The notes under the pieces: generated by a model | Told to the model about the DNA's origin: nothing | Database searches by the model: none | Seen by the model: only the letters and a program-made list of their open reading frames with translations | In this document: positions 43,288-51,957 of the stretch, one piece after another | Layout of the letters: each line of letters begins with the position of its first letter | Position numbering within the stretch: the stretch's first letter is position 1 | Source of the DNA: Casp-actino8 sp044358015 | Lineage (GTDB): Bacteria > Actinomycetota > Acidimicrobiia > Acidimicrobiales > Ilumatobacteraceae | Length of the DNA stretch: 64,000 nucleotides | NCBI GenBank assembly: GCA_044358015.1 | Contig: JBIKOO010000001.1 | Span: 88,977-152,976 of the forward strand | Direction of reading: 5' to 3' | Program-made: the position numbers and the translations under genes

Positions 43288-43555
43288 ATTCGGGCCTTTC
43301 CCACATGCCTACCCGTGCGAACTTACACCCCCTCGGCAACCGAGGTCTTGGCGAGGTCAGAAGTCATCAATTTCTGGTCTCCCCAATACATCGTCATCTC
43401 ATCTCTTCACAAACGGGCAAACTCCGGACCAAAATTTTCTGGTAAAAGTTGAAACTCGTACCACCATGAAGGCGATGATCGGGCTACTGCCCATGTAAAG
43501 TAATCACACCAGCGGTTAGGTACCGCAGAGTTACCCGAGGAGCAAGCGAGCGAAC

Positions 43556-43801
43556 ATGAAGGTCTGGATTGATCAGGATCTATGCACAGGCGACGGACTT
43601 TGCGAAGAAATCTCGCCCAATGTTTTCACTCTGTTAGATGATGGCTTGGCATACGTCCGAGAAGGTGCCACGGTCTACGCAACAGCTAAGGGCCACGCCC
43701 AAGGCGCTGAAGGTCTCGCCAATATTCCCGATGGAGAGCTTGACGGCGTCATCGAATCCGCCGAGGAATGCCCCGGCGAATGCATTTTCATCGAACCCTA
43801 A
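43556..43801 (+). CDS. small ferredoxin, [3Fe-4S] or Asp-ligated [4Fe-4S]
   Basis: An 81-residue ferredoxin. The cluster motif is CTGDGLC (Cys10, Asp13, Cys16) plus ECPGEC near the end (Cys72 before Pro). With Asp in the usual second-Cys place it is like the Pyrococcus type, able to hold 3Fe or 4Fe. It likely passes electrons to a P450 or other oxidase, partner unknown. It is divergent from arc. GAGGAG lies upstream. The 268-base spacer 43288-43555 must carry both promoters; I could not place them. Confidence 0.88.
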   Translation: MKVWIDQDLCTGDGLCEEISPNVFTLLDDGLAYVREGATVYATAKGHAQGAEGLANIPDGELDGVIESAEECPGECIFIEP

Positions 43802-44601
43802 ATCTGCTTCGGCGCATCAGCGCTTAAGAGACGACCGGTTGTCAAGAAGCCAGTGTGTGCCACCATCCGGTGGTCTGGTCGAACTGCTTGGCCTTCGATG
43901 TACCAACCACGATGTAGCACCTCGAGTGTTCTCGTCCCCGTCCACATTGGGTTAGCCATTGCTTCACGTGTCTGAACTGCTTGGGTAATTGACGGCGTGT
44001 ACGCCAACAAAATCCCGCCCGGACGCATCACCTTTTGCGCATGCGGCACAACCTGCCATGGTTCGGGCAAATCAAGAATGACTCGATCAATATCGGGTGC
44101 ATCAATTCCTTCATAACAATCACGAACTTCAACGTGGTAGCGGCTCAAAGCTTCTTCGCCCAGGAACGAACGAACATTGGTCACGGCACGATTGGCAAAG
44201 TCCTCACGTAACTCGTACCCAACGATCTCGGCGCCATAGCGCAACATCGTCATTGACAATGCACCTGAGCCAACACCACTTTCCAAGACTTTGACCCCTG
44301 GCCCGATATCAGCCAACATGCAAATCGGTGCGAGGTCTTTGGGATAGATGACTTGCGCTCCACGCGGCATTTCCACCACGAAATCTTCAAGCGTTGGGCG
44401 CAGGGCGATGTAGCGGGCACCTTTGGTCGATTGAACTCGGAAACCTTCGGGCTGGCCAGCAATCTCACTGTGCGAGACGTAACCCGCATGGCTATGAAAT
44501 TCTGATCCTTCTGTGAGGTTTATCAAATATCGACGCTGTTTGCCGTCAATCAAAAGAACTTTGTCTCCATAAGCGAATGTTGGGGAAGTTAAGGAACTCA
44601 T
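43798..44601 (-). CDS. trmI: tRNA (adenine-58-N1)-methyltransferase
   Basis: A 267-residue TrmI. The N-terminal beta part has FAYGDKVLLIDGKQRRYLINL, then STKGARYIALRPTLEDFVVEMPRGAQVIYPKD; the SAM site is VLESGVGSGALSMTM, with ILDLPEPW as the catalytic region. It makes m1A58 in tRNA. Mycobacteria also carry this gene next to the proteasome locus. Stop codon overlaps the ferredoxin stop by four bases, and its start overlaps the ttuA-like stop by four bases. Confidence 0.93.
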   Translation of the reverse strand: MSSLTSPTFAYGDKVLLIDGKQRRYLINLTEGSEFHSHAGYVSHSEIAGQPEGFRVQSTKGARYIALRPTLEDFVVEMPRGAQVIYPKDLAPICMLADIGPGVKVLESGVGSGALSMTMLRYGAEIVGYELREDFANRAVTNVRSFLGEEALSRYHVEVRDCYEGIDAPDIDRVILDLPEPWQVVPHAQKVMRPGGILLAYTPSITQAVQTREAMANPMWTGTRTLEVLHRGWYIEGQAVRPDHRMVAHTGFLTTGRLLSADAPKQI

Positions 44602-45587
44602 TTTTTGGAGGCCTCCGCCTGCACACGTTTCTGTGAACGCGATTTCTTTCGAACTAATTCAACTGAGACGGGTTCGTGAGCGGCTGAACGTTCAACGAGT
44701 CGGCAAAATGCGCACACCGATCCTTCTTCTCCACCAGTTGGTGCACCACATTGCACACACGGGGTCACACTGTCGGCCCCAGTTGCGGCGATTGTTGCCA
44801 AGACGGGAGCCATCCGGTCGAGGAAACCGAGGTAATACGAAGCTTTTGTTCCGGGCGATTTTTCTTCCAGGACATTGAGCGCCTCTTTGTATCCAATATG
44901 TCGGTTACCTTCAGCCATCGGACATTCTTCAACGATGTAATCAATTCCGCGAATAACGCACCAGGCGGCCATTTCGCGTTCGGTTAAACGAATGAGTGGC
45001 TTGACCTTTTTCGGAAAACCATGGCGGCTTGGCAGCACTGGCAACTGACGCGCCAAGTACTCGACGTCCCAACGCAAAGCATTCCCGAAGAGCACCGCCG
45101 CCTCATCGTCAAGATTGTGTCCAGTCACAACAACGTCGTATCCCCCGTCGACTGCAGCCTTGTCAAACAGGTGTCGTTTACTCATTCCACACGCTGAACA
45201 CGGAACTCGCCCGGTCACTTTTGTCGCCGTCGGAATGTCGTAGCCATAGTCATCGCGTAATGAAACAACCGTGAGTTTTAAGTTTCTTTCAGCAGCGAAA
45301 CGTTCGGTGTATTCGCGGGACTCTTCGCTGTACTCACCAATTCCCAGTGCGATATACAGACCATCGGCTTGATACCCAAGTTCGATCAACATGTCCCAAA
45401 CCGCTAGAGAATCTTTGCCACCCGAGACTGCGACTAGCACGCGATCAGTTTTTTGGATCATGTCGTGATCGTGAATCGCTTTTTCAACTTGACGACGACA
45501 TAACTGCAAGAAGTGTTCCGCGCAAAAATTGGCGTTATGGCGAGGCAACTCAATAATCGCGGGTCCGCGACACGTGCGACATTTCAT
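44598..45587 (-). CDS. ttuA: TtuA-like tRNA 2-thiolation PP-loop protein
   Basis: A 329-residue TtcA/TtuA-type protein. It has an N-terminal zinc finger (CRTC and C/H in NFCAEHF), the PP-loop VAVSGGKDS, the iron-sulfur cysteines in PCSACGMSKR and VEECPM, and a C-terminal zinc finger (CVQCG and CAFC). TtuA thiolates U54 of tRNA using a thiocarboxylated carrier. The ThiS-like gene starts the same operon two bases upstream of this ATG, which supports the match. A plain TtcA (C32) is possible but would lack the zinc fingers. Confidence 0.85.
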   Translation of the reverse strand: MKCRTCRGPAIIELPRHNANFCAEHFLQLCRRQVEKAIHDHDMIQKTDRVLVAVSGGKDSLAVWDMLIELGYQADGLYIALGIGEYSEESREYTERFAAERNLKLTVVSLRDDYGYDIPTATKVTGRVPCSACGMSKRHLFDKAAVDGGYDVVVTGHNLDDEAAVLFGNALRWDVEYLARQLPVLPSRHGFPKKVKPLIRLTEREMAAWCVIRGIDYIVEECPMAEGNRHIGYKEALNVLEEKSPGTKASYYLGFLDRMAPVLATIAATGADSVTPCVQCGAPTGGEEGSVCAFCRLVERSAAHEPVSVELVRKKSRSQKRVQAEASKK

Positions 45588-45588
45588 G

Positions 45589-45786
45589 TCAGAAACCTCC
45601 GGAAATGACCGGGCGAATTTCTATCACGTCATCTTTATCTAGTTCTTCATCCCCCGGAATCAAGGTCCCGTTGCGAATCACCAGATGCGACTCTCTCGGT
45701 AAGCCCAGTTCTGCGAGCAGTGCATGAACACGACGTCGACCCTCAATCTCAATTTCACGACGGGGATTGCGCAAGAGCACCTTCAT
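45589..45786 (-). CDS. ThiS/MoaD-like sulfur carrier, TtuB-like, ending in GGF
   Basis: A 65-residue beta-grasp protein (MKVLLRNPRREIEIEGRRRVHALLAELGL, then IRNGTLIPGDEELDKDDVIEIRPVISGG). Placed directly before ttuA, it is the probable sulfur donor for tRNA thiolation. The chain ends SGGF: one Phe follows the GG that must be C-terminal for adenylation and thiocarboxylation. That implies a trimming step or another partner, unless the codon reading is altered. Confidence 0.85.
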   Translation of the reverse strand: MKVLLRNPRREIEIEGRRRVHALLAELGLPRESHLVIRNGTLIPGDEELDKDDVIEIRPVISGGF

Positions 45787-45790
45787 GGTC

Positions 45791-46009
45791 TCAGCGATTC
45801 CGTCGGCGAGATTTTGGTTCTAACGCCGAAACCGAAAGAGTTTGCCCCGGTCGAAGTACCTCGGTTGACACAACCTGAGGTGAACGCGACATCAACTTAC
45901 GGATGAGTCGAAAACCCCAAACGAAAACGCCGACGACAAACCATGAGCGACGCCCACCTAGAAGGCCTTCTTTAACACTGCGTGTCCGCAGGTACGACAT
46001 CAGTGCCAT
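45791..46009 (-). CDS. small hypothetical membrane protein
   Basis: A 72-residue basic protein with one likely membrane segment (SWFVVGVFVWGFRLIRKLM) and a charged C-terminal tail. No family recognised. It lies immediately downstream of the DUF3618-like and holin-like genes on the same strand, nine bases after the former, and may work with them at the envelope. Confidence 0.65.
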   Translation of the reverse strand: MALMSYLRTRSVKEGLLGGRRSWFVVGVFVWGFRLIRKLMSRSPQVVSTEVLRPGQTLSVSALEPKSRRRNR

Positions 46010-46018
46010 AACGATCTT

Positions 46019-46237
46019 TCAGACGCGTCGAATCTCAACGACTGTTGAACGACGCTTTCCGCTACGACGGCCCATGAGATAGAAAGCCACGACTAATACA
46101 ACACCGACGCCCCCAGCGATTGCCAACAATGTTGAACGACGATCATCAACTTTGCCCTGCACGTCTCCTTGAAGCGCGCGCAATTTAGACTCAATATCAT
46201 CACGCGAAATGTGTGATTGATTTTTGGTGCTAGCCAT
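46019..46237 (-). CDS. DUF3618-like small membrane protein
   Basis: A 72-residue protein: a short helix SRDDIESKLRALQGDVQGKVDD like the DUF3618 start, then one membrane span (LLAIAGGVGVVLVVAFYLM) and a basic tail. ATG 46237 overlaps the upstream stop (TGATG). Such proteins accompany PF07332-type membrane proteins in actinobacteria; the function is not known. Confidence 0.7.
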   Translation of the reverse strand: MASTKNQSHISRDDIESKLRALQGDVQGKVDDRRSTLLAIAGGVGVVLVVAFYLMGRRSGKRRSTVVEIRRV

Positions 46238-46584
46238 CAGTTGGGTTCCTTTCCAAGAGTCGCTTTTTTCACCCGCGATAACGCGATCCACGCAAGACCG
46301 AGGCACAACACCAGCACGATGACATACGGGACCCAGGAGAAACCGCCGTCAAAGGCACTGAATTCAGTCTGCAAAAGACGAAGAATTCCGAGTAGAACGA
46401 GCACCAGACCAAGTCCGAGAAACGTTGCACCCGCAGAACCAAGGGCTAACCAACGACCCGCACCTTTTAAAGGTCCGAGCGTTTCTTGTTTGGCGTACTC
46501 TTTGACGAGATCAACAACGTCACCGACGCCCGCCGACTCTCGACGAGCCGAGGAACGACCTGTTCGTGAAGTCTCTTCAGCCAT
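46237..46584 (-). CDS. actinobacterial holin-X-like (PF07332-type) membrane protein
   Basis: A 115-residue protein. An N-terminal Ser/Arg-rich part precedes GVGDVVDLVKEYAKQETLGPLKGAGRWLALGSAG and two membrane spans (TFLGLGLVLVLLGILRLL and WVPYVIVLVLCLGLAWIAL), the layout of the superfamily III holin-like proteins found beside DUF3618 genes. Despite the name, these are chromosomal envelope proteins, with no sign of a phage here. Confidence 0.75.
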   Translation of the reverse strand: MAEETSRTGRSSARRESAGVGDVVDLVKEYAKQETLGPLKGAGRWLALGSAGATFLGLGLVLVLLGILRLLQTEFSAFDGGFSWVPYVIVLVLCLGLAWIALSRVKKATLGKEPN

Positions 46585-46683
46585 GCCTAGTTTCTAGCAC
46601 CAGAACGGGCAAACCCCACCTGAAAGGCACTTTGTCACGGCATTTTTCACTGCTAGCCACTTCCCATCGGCCCGAGTTTTTGG

Positions 46684-47313
46684 TCAGTCTTCTTGCAGCC
46701 GAAATTGGCAGGCTGCCTCCACATCACCTAACGACTCTTCCAATAATTCAATCCGTCGTAAGGGACCATCACAGTTCAACATCCGCTGACGGTCGGCCGG
46801 ACCAATTGGCGCGAGCGCGACCAACTGAAATGAGGCGAAAGTTGGGTCAACTGAAAGCTCGACCGAATCAAATCGCGGGATCGGTCCACCCAACCGTTCA
46901 ACTAAACGACTGACCTCAATCAAGTAGTCAAGTATTCGGACAAATTCTGCCGCTTCAACATCCTCGTGAGGGTCATCTGGCCAGTCACTCACCAACGCCA
47001 CTGGATATTCATCGTCGGCGAGCCACTCGTCAACGCGCATCCGACGAGTACCAAGAGCAATCACCATTCTCCGACCGTCCGCAAGCATCTGACTGTCGAC
47101 AATCCGCGCCACAGTTCCGACCAGAGATCGAATGTCTCCTCCACCAACTTCATGACCTCGTTCAATCAGAACAACGCCAAACTCGGGTTCACTCGCAGTT
47201 AAAACATCAGACATCATCAACTGATATCGCGGTTCGAAAATCTGCAATGGCAATAAAGCCCCAGGAACCAACGGGGTACCTAGCGGAAACATCGGCAACC
47301 GATACGTGTCCAT
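46684..47313 (-). CDS. LON substrate-binding domain protein
   Basis: A 209-residue protein with only the N-terminal domain of Lon: LPMFPLGTPLVPGALLPLQIFEPRYQLMMSD is the diagnostic start, followed by EFGVVLIERGHEVGG and VGTVARIVD. No ATPase or protease part. Stand-alone LON domains are widespread and of unclear function. ATG 47313 is used because homology starts there; the open frame continues upstream into the next gene only by chance. Confidence 0.9.
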   Translation of the reverse strand: MDTYRLPMFPLGTPLVPGALLPLQIFEPRYQLMMSDVLTASEPEFGVVLIERGHEVGGGDIRSLVGTVARIVDSQMLADGRRMVIALGTRRMRVDEWLADDEYPVALVSDWPDDPHEDVEAAEFVRILDYLIEVSRLVERLGGPIPRFDSVELSVDPTFASFQLVALAPIGPADRQRMLNCDGPLRRIELLEESLGDVEAACQFRLQED

Positions 47314-47327
47314 TGAACCAACCTCGA

Positions 47328-48803
47328 CTACGGCGTCGCAGGATTCGCTGGAAGTGGCGCAATCGCATCTGCAGTCGGCCCCTGCGGATACGAGCCCAAA
47401 GCATTGGCAAGAACACCTTCCCATAAGGGTTTAAAAACTGGTTCGTCGTCAACTCCGGGTGACTGCAACAACAGCGCAAAACGAATCGTCGAACCGCCCT
47501 TCACAGGAACAAATCCAACCAAGGACTTCACGCCGCTCAAACTTCCCGTTTTTCCAAATAGGCGGCCTTCTAACGATGAGCCGACAAAAAACTTGGAAAG
47601 AGTTCCCGATGTACCGGCAACAGCCAATTGAGAAATCAGTGGATCGCCAATTGAATATCGTTCCAGCACCGCCAAGAAAGCTGCGCATGTCACCTTGTTG
47701 TCTCCCGACAAACCAGAACCATCACTCAGCGTTACCCCATCGAGCGGAATCCCCCACGCGCTCATCTTGGCCATCATCGCTGAACTCCCAGCAGCCCGAC
47801 TTCCAACACCACTTACTTGAAAACCAATTTCCTTCAGCATCATTTCGGCAGTGTTGTTATCGCTATTTCGTAACATCTCCCCGACAATGTCGATGAGAGG
47901 CGCCGACTGAACTGCCGAAACGGTTGGCAAACCGACGGGAGTAACACCCGATGCTGGCGCACCAATAATCGTCACGCCCCGTTCTTGTAACAAACGATAA
48001 AACTCTTGCGCCGCGCCCATTGCTGGGTCGGTCGACTTCATCGAAGCACCAAGTACTGCGCCATCGTTGACAAGCAATCCCGAGATAGGCCCACCTTCAA
48101 TCGCACGAAAACCGATTGGCCACGATGGTGGATACAACTCGGCGTCATAGTGAGACGCATCGCCCACAACGTTGCCAGTTATTTGTGTAACTCCTGCCGC
48201 AACGACCGAGTCGGCAAGTGCCTCTAATGAGGTCGCCGGCTGTTGCGGATACCTCGATAGGGTCAAGTCATCGGGATACCACGCAGTTGCTAAAAGCGGA
48301 TCGCCACCGCCCACTAAATAAATTGAGCCAACGACACCCGCGTTGATCTCAGCTTTTACCTCGGTCGAATACTGAAAGTCTGCACCGAGTGAATCAAGCG
48401 CCGTCGCTGCGACTAAGAACTTCAACGTGCTGGCTGGCGTCACCGGGGTGTCAATTCCATCTGACAACATCAATACGCCATCAACCGAGACCGCAGCACA
48501 TGAGCCATCGAGTACCGATCCGCCCAAAGGTCTCAAAACTTGCTCAAAAGCCACCGAAGAAGTTTCTCGAGCCAATACACCCGGCGTTCGACGCGCCGAC
48601 AAAACAGGAGTCTGCGGAAGATTGGCTGGCGACGTCGCATTGAGATCAGGCGCTGGTGGTGCGCTGTTGTCATGAGAATTGGCGAACTGCCACAATCCGC
48701 CCAAAACAATTGAAGGCACCACAGCCAAGAACATCAAACTGGCAATCGGATTGCTCGCTGGACGCGCGCGATTCTTGGCGCGGGTCTTCGCCTGCGACAT
48801 CAT
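47328..48803 (-). CDS. dacB: D-alanyl-D-alanine carboxypeptidase/endopeptidase, PBP4 (S13) family
   Basis: A 491-residue S13-type penicillin-binding protein. A basic N-terminus and one membrane anchor (IASLMFLAVVPSIVLGGLW) are followed by a Pro/Ala linker. The active-site motifs are STLK in TPASTLKFL, SDN in LRNSDNNTAEM, and KTG in FGKTGSLSGV. It trims cell-wall peptides outside the membrane. The alternate ATG three bases in is equivalent. Upstream of the LON-domain gene by 14 bases. Confidence 0.93.
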   Translation of the reverse strand: MMSQAKTRAKNRARPASNPIASLMFLAVVPSIVLGGLWQFANSHDNSAPPAPDLNATSPANLPQTPVLSARRTPGVLARETSSVAFEQVLRPLGGSVLDGSCAAVSVDGVLMLSDGIDTPVTPASTLKFLVAATALDSLGADFQYSTEVKAEINAGVVGSIYLVGGGDPLLATAWYPDDLTLSRYPQQPATSLEALADSVVAAGVTQITGNVVGDASHYDAELYPPSWPIGFRAIEGGPISGLLVNDGAVLGASMKSTDPAMGAAQEFYRLLQERGVTIIGAPASGVTPVGLPTVSAVQSAPLIDIVGEMLRNSDNNTAEMMLKEIGFQVSGVGSRAAGSSAMMAKMSAWGIPLDGVTLSDGSGLSGDNKVTCAAFLAVLERYSIGDPLISQLAVAGTSGTLSKFFVGSSLEGRLFGKTGSLSGVKSLVGFVPVKGGSTIRFALLLQSPGVDDEPVFKPLWEGVLANALGSYPQGPTADAIAPLPANPATP

Positions 48804-48807
48804 TCAG

Positions 48808-50973
48808 TCACATTCCTCGACGTGAACGAAACGCGGCAGCGCGATACAAATGACCCAGGGCCGTGACTGCACGATTGCCGGACGGATAACACAAACGGCC
48901 AGTCTCGCGAACAGTTGCGGGCCCTGGATTCTCGGGATCGGCTACGGCCAATTCTGTTGCCGTCAGAATTGGTTTGCCTGTTCGCTTTGACAACTCGTCA
49001 GCTGCCTCGGCGAAACGCTGATCTTGACGTTCGTGATACGCAACGATGCGATCAATTCCGTGATCGGGATAAAAACCACCTTCTCGCAAAAGTCGCGCTT
49101 GATTCGATTGAATTCCGATCCCAAGATAAATCACCGCATGCACATCGGGATGCACCGCAATCATTTCCAAAACTTCGGGAATAGTGTCGCGGGTTTCTCC
49201 ACCCGCGCAGTCAACTGGGTTGCCCTTGCTCCATCGCGGAGGAAGCTTCGTATCAATCTGAGCTTTCAGGTCTTCAGGCAGTTCCATCAATTTCAATTGA
49301 CCATCTCGAGTGATGGCGTCTGATGTTACGACTCCCCATCCACCGGCGGTTGTCATGATGACAACATTGGGTCCCTTGGGTAATGGTTGTGTGGCGAAAG
49401 TGGCGGCGGCCTCAAACGCTTCTTCAACAGTTTCGGTACGTGTTATACCAGCGGCTCGACAGAACCCATCAAAAACCTTGTCATTAGCCGCAAGTGCACC
49501 AGTATGCGAAGCGGCCGCTTGCGCACCACCTTCGGTTGCTCCACCTTTGACCAACACCAATGGCTTACGTTGGGCCACCGATGCCAAACGCGTCATGAGT
49601 GTGCGACCGTCGGAAATACCTTCGACGTACGCCAGGCCCACCGCAGTTGCATCGTCATCGGCGTAATAATCCAAATAATCGGCAACGGTCACAGCAGCGG
49701 CGTTACCAGCCGACACTGCACGGCTGATTCCGACTCCCGAAGATCGCGACCAGTTCAGGAAACTCGAAACAAAGTTTCCGCTTTGACTGGCGACACCAAT
49801 TTTTCCGGCTGGTGGATACGGCGCAACAATTTGCGCACACAAATTGGCCGGTGTGCTCACCACACCTTGACCATTTGGGCCAGCCAACAAGATGCCGAGT
49901 TCATCAGCTAAAGCGATCAACTCTTTTTCAGCTTGTTTACCTTCTTCGCCGGCCTCGCCGTATCCAGCCGAAGTAAGAAACGCTGCTTTCACTCCCTTGG
50001 CGGCGCAGGCACGAAGCAATGCGGGGTTGGCGGAGGCTGGTGTGCACACGAAAACTAAATCAATGGCATTGTCGGGAAGTTGCTCGATATCAGCAACGGT
50101 CTGGATACCTAGAACATTTTCACCTTGCAAATTGGTGCCATAAATTCCCCCGCTAAATCCGCCCGCCAAAATATTGTGCAACGATACAAAACCAAATTTT
50201 CCGGGATGAGTAGACGCACCAGTAACTAAAACACCTTGAGGTTCAAAGAGGGCTTTGAATTGCGCATCGCTTGGCCGCGGACGTGCGGTCGCAATTGAAG
50301 TATCGGGTTCACCAATCTCAACTAAAGCATCGACTGCAATTGGTACTCCGTCAGCGCGAACAATTAACGGGTTGACGTCAATACTGGCGATATCTGAACG
50401 TTCACTCGCCAACTTTCCTAACCCGACCAAAACATCAACGAGTTTTTCGCGATCAACCGCTGATTCACCACGGAAATCACCGAGCAATTTTTGGGTCGCT
50501 AAATCGGCGATCATTTCGTGAGCAGTCACCCGATCAAGCGGTGCCGGTCGAAACACAACGTCGGCGATCGCTTCAGCCAAGATTCCACCGATACCAAGCA
50601 TGACGCTCGCACCAAACTGCGGGTCGCGAACAACACCGGCAATCAACTCACGATTACCTTGCACCATCGGAGCGACCAATACGGTGACGGGTCCATCTTC
50701 AGGACGAGCCGCAGCGAGTAAATCTGCCGCCGCGTCGTTGACTGCTTGAGCCGAACCCAATTTCAGTCGAACCAAGCCGCGTTCGGTCTTATGAGCAATG
50801 GCGTCGCCGCACAATTTCGCGACGACCGGAAAACCAATCTCGGTTGCTGCAAGCGCTGCAAGTTCAGCCGTCGCAACTTCTCTTTCATCGGCCATAGGAA
50901 CTCCCGCTTCGCGAAGCAGGGCTTTCGATGCCGATTCGGACAGGGTACGCGAGTGAGATGCAGAGCTAACCAT
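48808..50973 (-). CDS. ADP-forming acyl-CoA synthetase, fused, ATP-grasp first
   Basis: A 721-residue fused enzyme. Residues about 10-225 are an ATP-grasp beta part (FPVVAKLCGDAIAHKTERGLVRLKL, VDVNPLIVRADG); residues about 240-700 are the CoA-binding and ligase parts of the alpha part (GVLVTGASTHPGKFG, LAGPNGQGVV, and the phospho-His region in ASHTGALAANDK). This beta-alpha order is one of the known arrangements. It links acyl-CoA to ATP formation from ADP; acyl range unknown. It lies upstream of dacB with five bases between them. Confidence 0.85.
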   Translation of the reverse strand: MVSSASHSRTLSESASKALLREAGVPMADEREVATAELAALAATEIGFPVVAKLCGDAIAHKTERGLVRLKLGSAQAVNDAAADLLAAARPEDGPVTVLVAPMVQGNRELIAGVVRDPQFGASVMLGIGGILAEAIADVVFRPAPLDRVTAHEMIADLATQKLLGDFRGESAVDREKLVDVLVGLGKLASERSDIASIDVNPLIVRADGVPIAVDALVEIGEPDTSIATARPRPSDAQFKALFEPQGVLVTGASTHPGKFGFVSLHNILAGGFSGGIYGTNLQGENVLGIQTVADIEQLPDNAIDLVFVCTPASANPALLRACAAKGVKAAFLTSAGYGEAGEEGKQAEKELIALADELGILLAGPNGQGVVSTPANLCAQIVAPYPPAGKIGVASQSGNFVSSFLNWSRSSGVGISRAVSAGNAAAVTVADYLDYYADDDATAVGLAYVEGISDGRTLMTRLASVAQRKPLVLVKGGATEGGAQAAASHTGALAANDKVFDGFCRAAGITRTETVEEAFEAAATFATQPLPKGPNVVIMTTAGGWGVVTSDAITRDGQLKLMELPEDLKAQIDTKLPPRWSKGNPVDCAGGETRDTIPEVLEMIAVHPDVHAVIYLGIGIQSNQARLLREGGFYPDHGIDRIVAYHERQDQRFAEAADELSKRTGKPILTATELAVADPENPGPATVRETGRLCYPSGNRAVTALGHLYRAAAFRSRRGM

Positions 50974-51044
50974 GTCTCAAAGGTAGTTGCCACGACCCGT
51001 GCCAGCAGGCTTTACGCCCGCAAGAAACATCACGGGGAAATAAC

Positions 51045-51074
51045 ACGGCAGGCTCCGTTTCCGGAGCCTGCCGT
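51045..51074 (-). terminator. intrinsic terminator after tRNA-Pro
   Basis: A perfect 13-base stem (ACGGCAGGCTCCG with CGGAGCCTGCCGT) with a 4-base loop lies seven bases beyond the tRNA 3' end. On the minus strand it is followed by GTTATTTCC, a weak U tract. It could also limit readthrough toward the acyl-CoA synthetase gene. Confidence 0.75.
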
Positions 51075-51081
51075 CATTGTG

Positions 51082-51155
51082 TCGGGCTGACAGGATTTGA
51101 ACCTGCGACCTCTTGACCCCCAGTCAAGCGCGCTACCAAGCTGCGCCACAGCCCG
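51082..51155 (-). tRNA. tRNA-Pro(GGG)
   Basis: A 74-nt cloverleaf on the minus strand: acceptor CGGGCTG pairs with CAGCCCG plus discriminator A; D-arm GCGCAGCTTGGTAGCGC; anticodon stem CTTGA/TCAAG with loop CTGGGGG, so the anticodon is GGG; T-arm with GGTTCAAATCC. CCA is not encoded. A plain proline tRNA, followed by a terminator hairpin. Confidence 0.97.
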
Positions 51156-51194
51156 AGTTATGTGCAGACGAGCCTAGCGTCGCCTCTCCCTAAA

Positions 51195-51659
51195 TCAGGA
51201 AAGGGGTTTACCTTGCCGATCCGGAACTCGTCGCAGAGCGATCAGGATGAAATCGATGAAGGCCCAAATACCCAGACCTCCAAAAGTGAATAACTTCGCC
51301 AGACCAATCCCGGTGTAGCCCAAGTAAAAGCGATCAACGCCAAAAACTCCCAAAAACCAAGCCAAAATCATCGCTGCGATGTAACTCTTATCGCTAAATA
51401 CCCCGGGTACGGCCGAAGCAGGCGACCAATACGGCTCACCAACAACTTGCACCAACGACCCAGGCTTCAGAACTCGTTGGACCGCCATGGAACTCAATTG
51501 GTCAAAACTGAACGTTTGTCCATGCATGCCAGGAATCTGAACGTAGTACTGAACTCCATGAAACTGACTAGTTGGAGTTACGACTGGTGTTGCGACTGGA
51601 GTTGAGGCCGACTGATAACCAGGAGCTCCTGGCGGAGGTGGAACCGGAATATTGCTCAT
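51195..51659 (-). CDS. GYF_2 and TM2 domain membrane protein
   Basis: A 154-residue protein: Pro/Thr-rich start, a GYF_2-like domain (QYYVQIPGMHGQTFSFDQLSSM through GEPYWSPASAVPGVF), and a TM2 module with two spans (SYIAAMILAWFLGVFGVDRFYLG, LAKLFTFGGLGIWAFIDFILIAL). The DRFYLG turn is the TM2 hallmark. Its role is unknown. It lies just after the tRNA on the same strand. Confidence 0.85.
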   Translation of the reverse strand: MSNIPVPPPPGAPGYQSASTPVATPVVTPTSQFHGVQYYVQIPGMHGQTFSFDQLSSMAVQRVLKPGSLVQVVGEPYWSPASAVPGVFSDKSYIAAMILAWFLGVFGVDRFYLGYTGIGLAKLFTFGGLGIWAFIDFILIALRRVPDRQGKPLS

Positions 51660-51679
51660 CAGGCAACATTAGACGTATC

Positions 51680-51952
51680 TCAAACAAAGATTTGGATAAC
51701 GCGCCATCCTAGATATCCGCACAAAGCCACGACCAAGAGTTTGAAATGCCACGGCGCTTTTGCATCATCGCCGTCATCGAGACCATTTGCCAACTGACGC
51801 AAGTTGATGTTCTCAGCGGTCACCTTGCGATGTGTCGGAACCGTACTAACAATTTGTGGCGCTTCAAGGACCCGTTGACAGGTCGGACACGTTCCATCGG
51901 CAGACATAGCGCTAGGTGCCCAATACTTGGCACAGTCTTCGCAAAAAGGCAT
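51680..51952 (-). CDS. small zinc-ribbon membrane protein
   Basis: A 90-residue protein with a zinc ribbon at the start (CEDC and CPTC, residues 4-25) and one C-terminal membrane span (HFKLLVVALCGYLGWRVIQIF). Family not recognised. It sits between der and the TM2 protein, five bases after der, and probably shares their transcript. Confidence 0.7.
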   Translation of the reverse strand: MPFCEDCAKYWAPSAMSADGTCPTCQRVLEAPQIVSTVPTHRKVTAENINLRQLANGLDDGDDAKAPWHFKLLVVALCGYLGWRVIQIFV

Positions 51953-51957
51953 GGCAA

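Noticed and set aside
46237..46584. Phage holin and so a prophage remnant
   Set aside because: PF07332-type proteins are ordinary chromosomal envelope proteins in actinobacteria; no other phage gene is nearby.
46307..46597. Plus-strand open frame opposite the holin-like gene
   Set aside because: Antisense of two well-supported small membrane protein genes with coupled starts.
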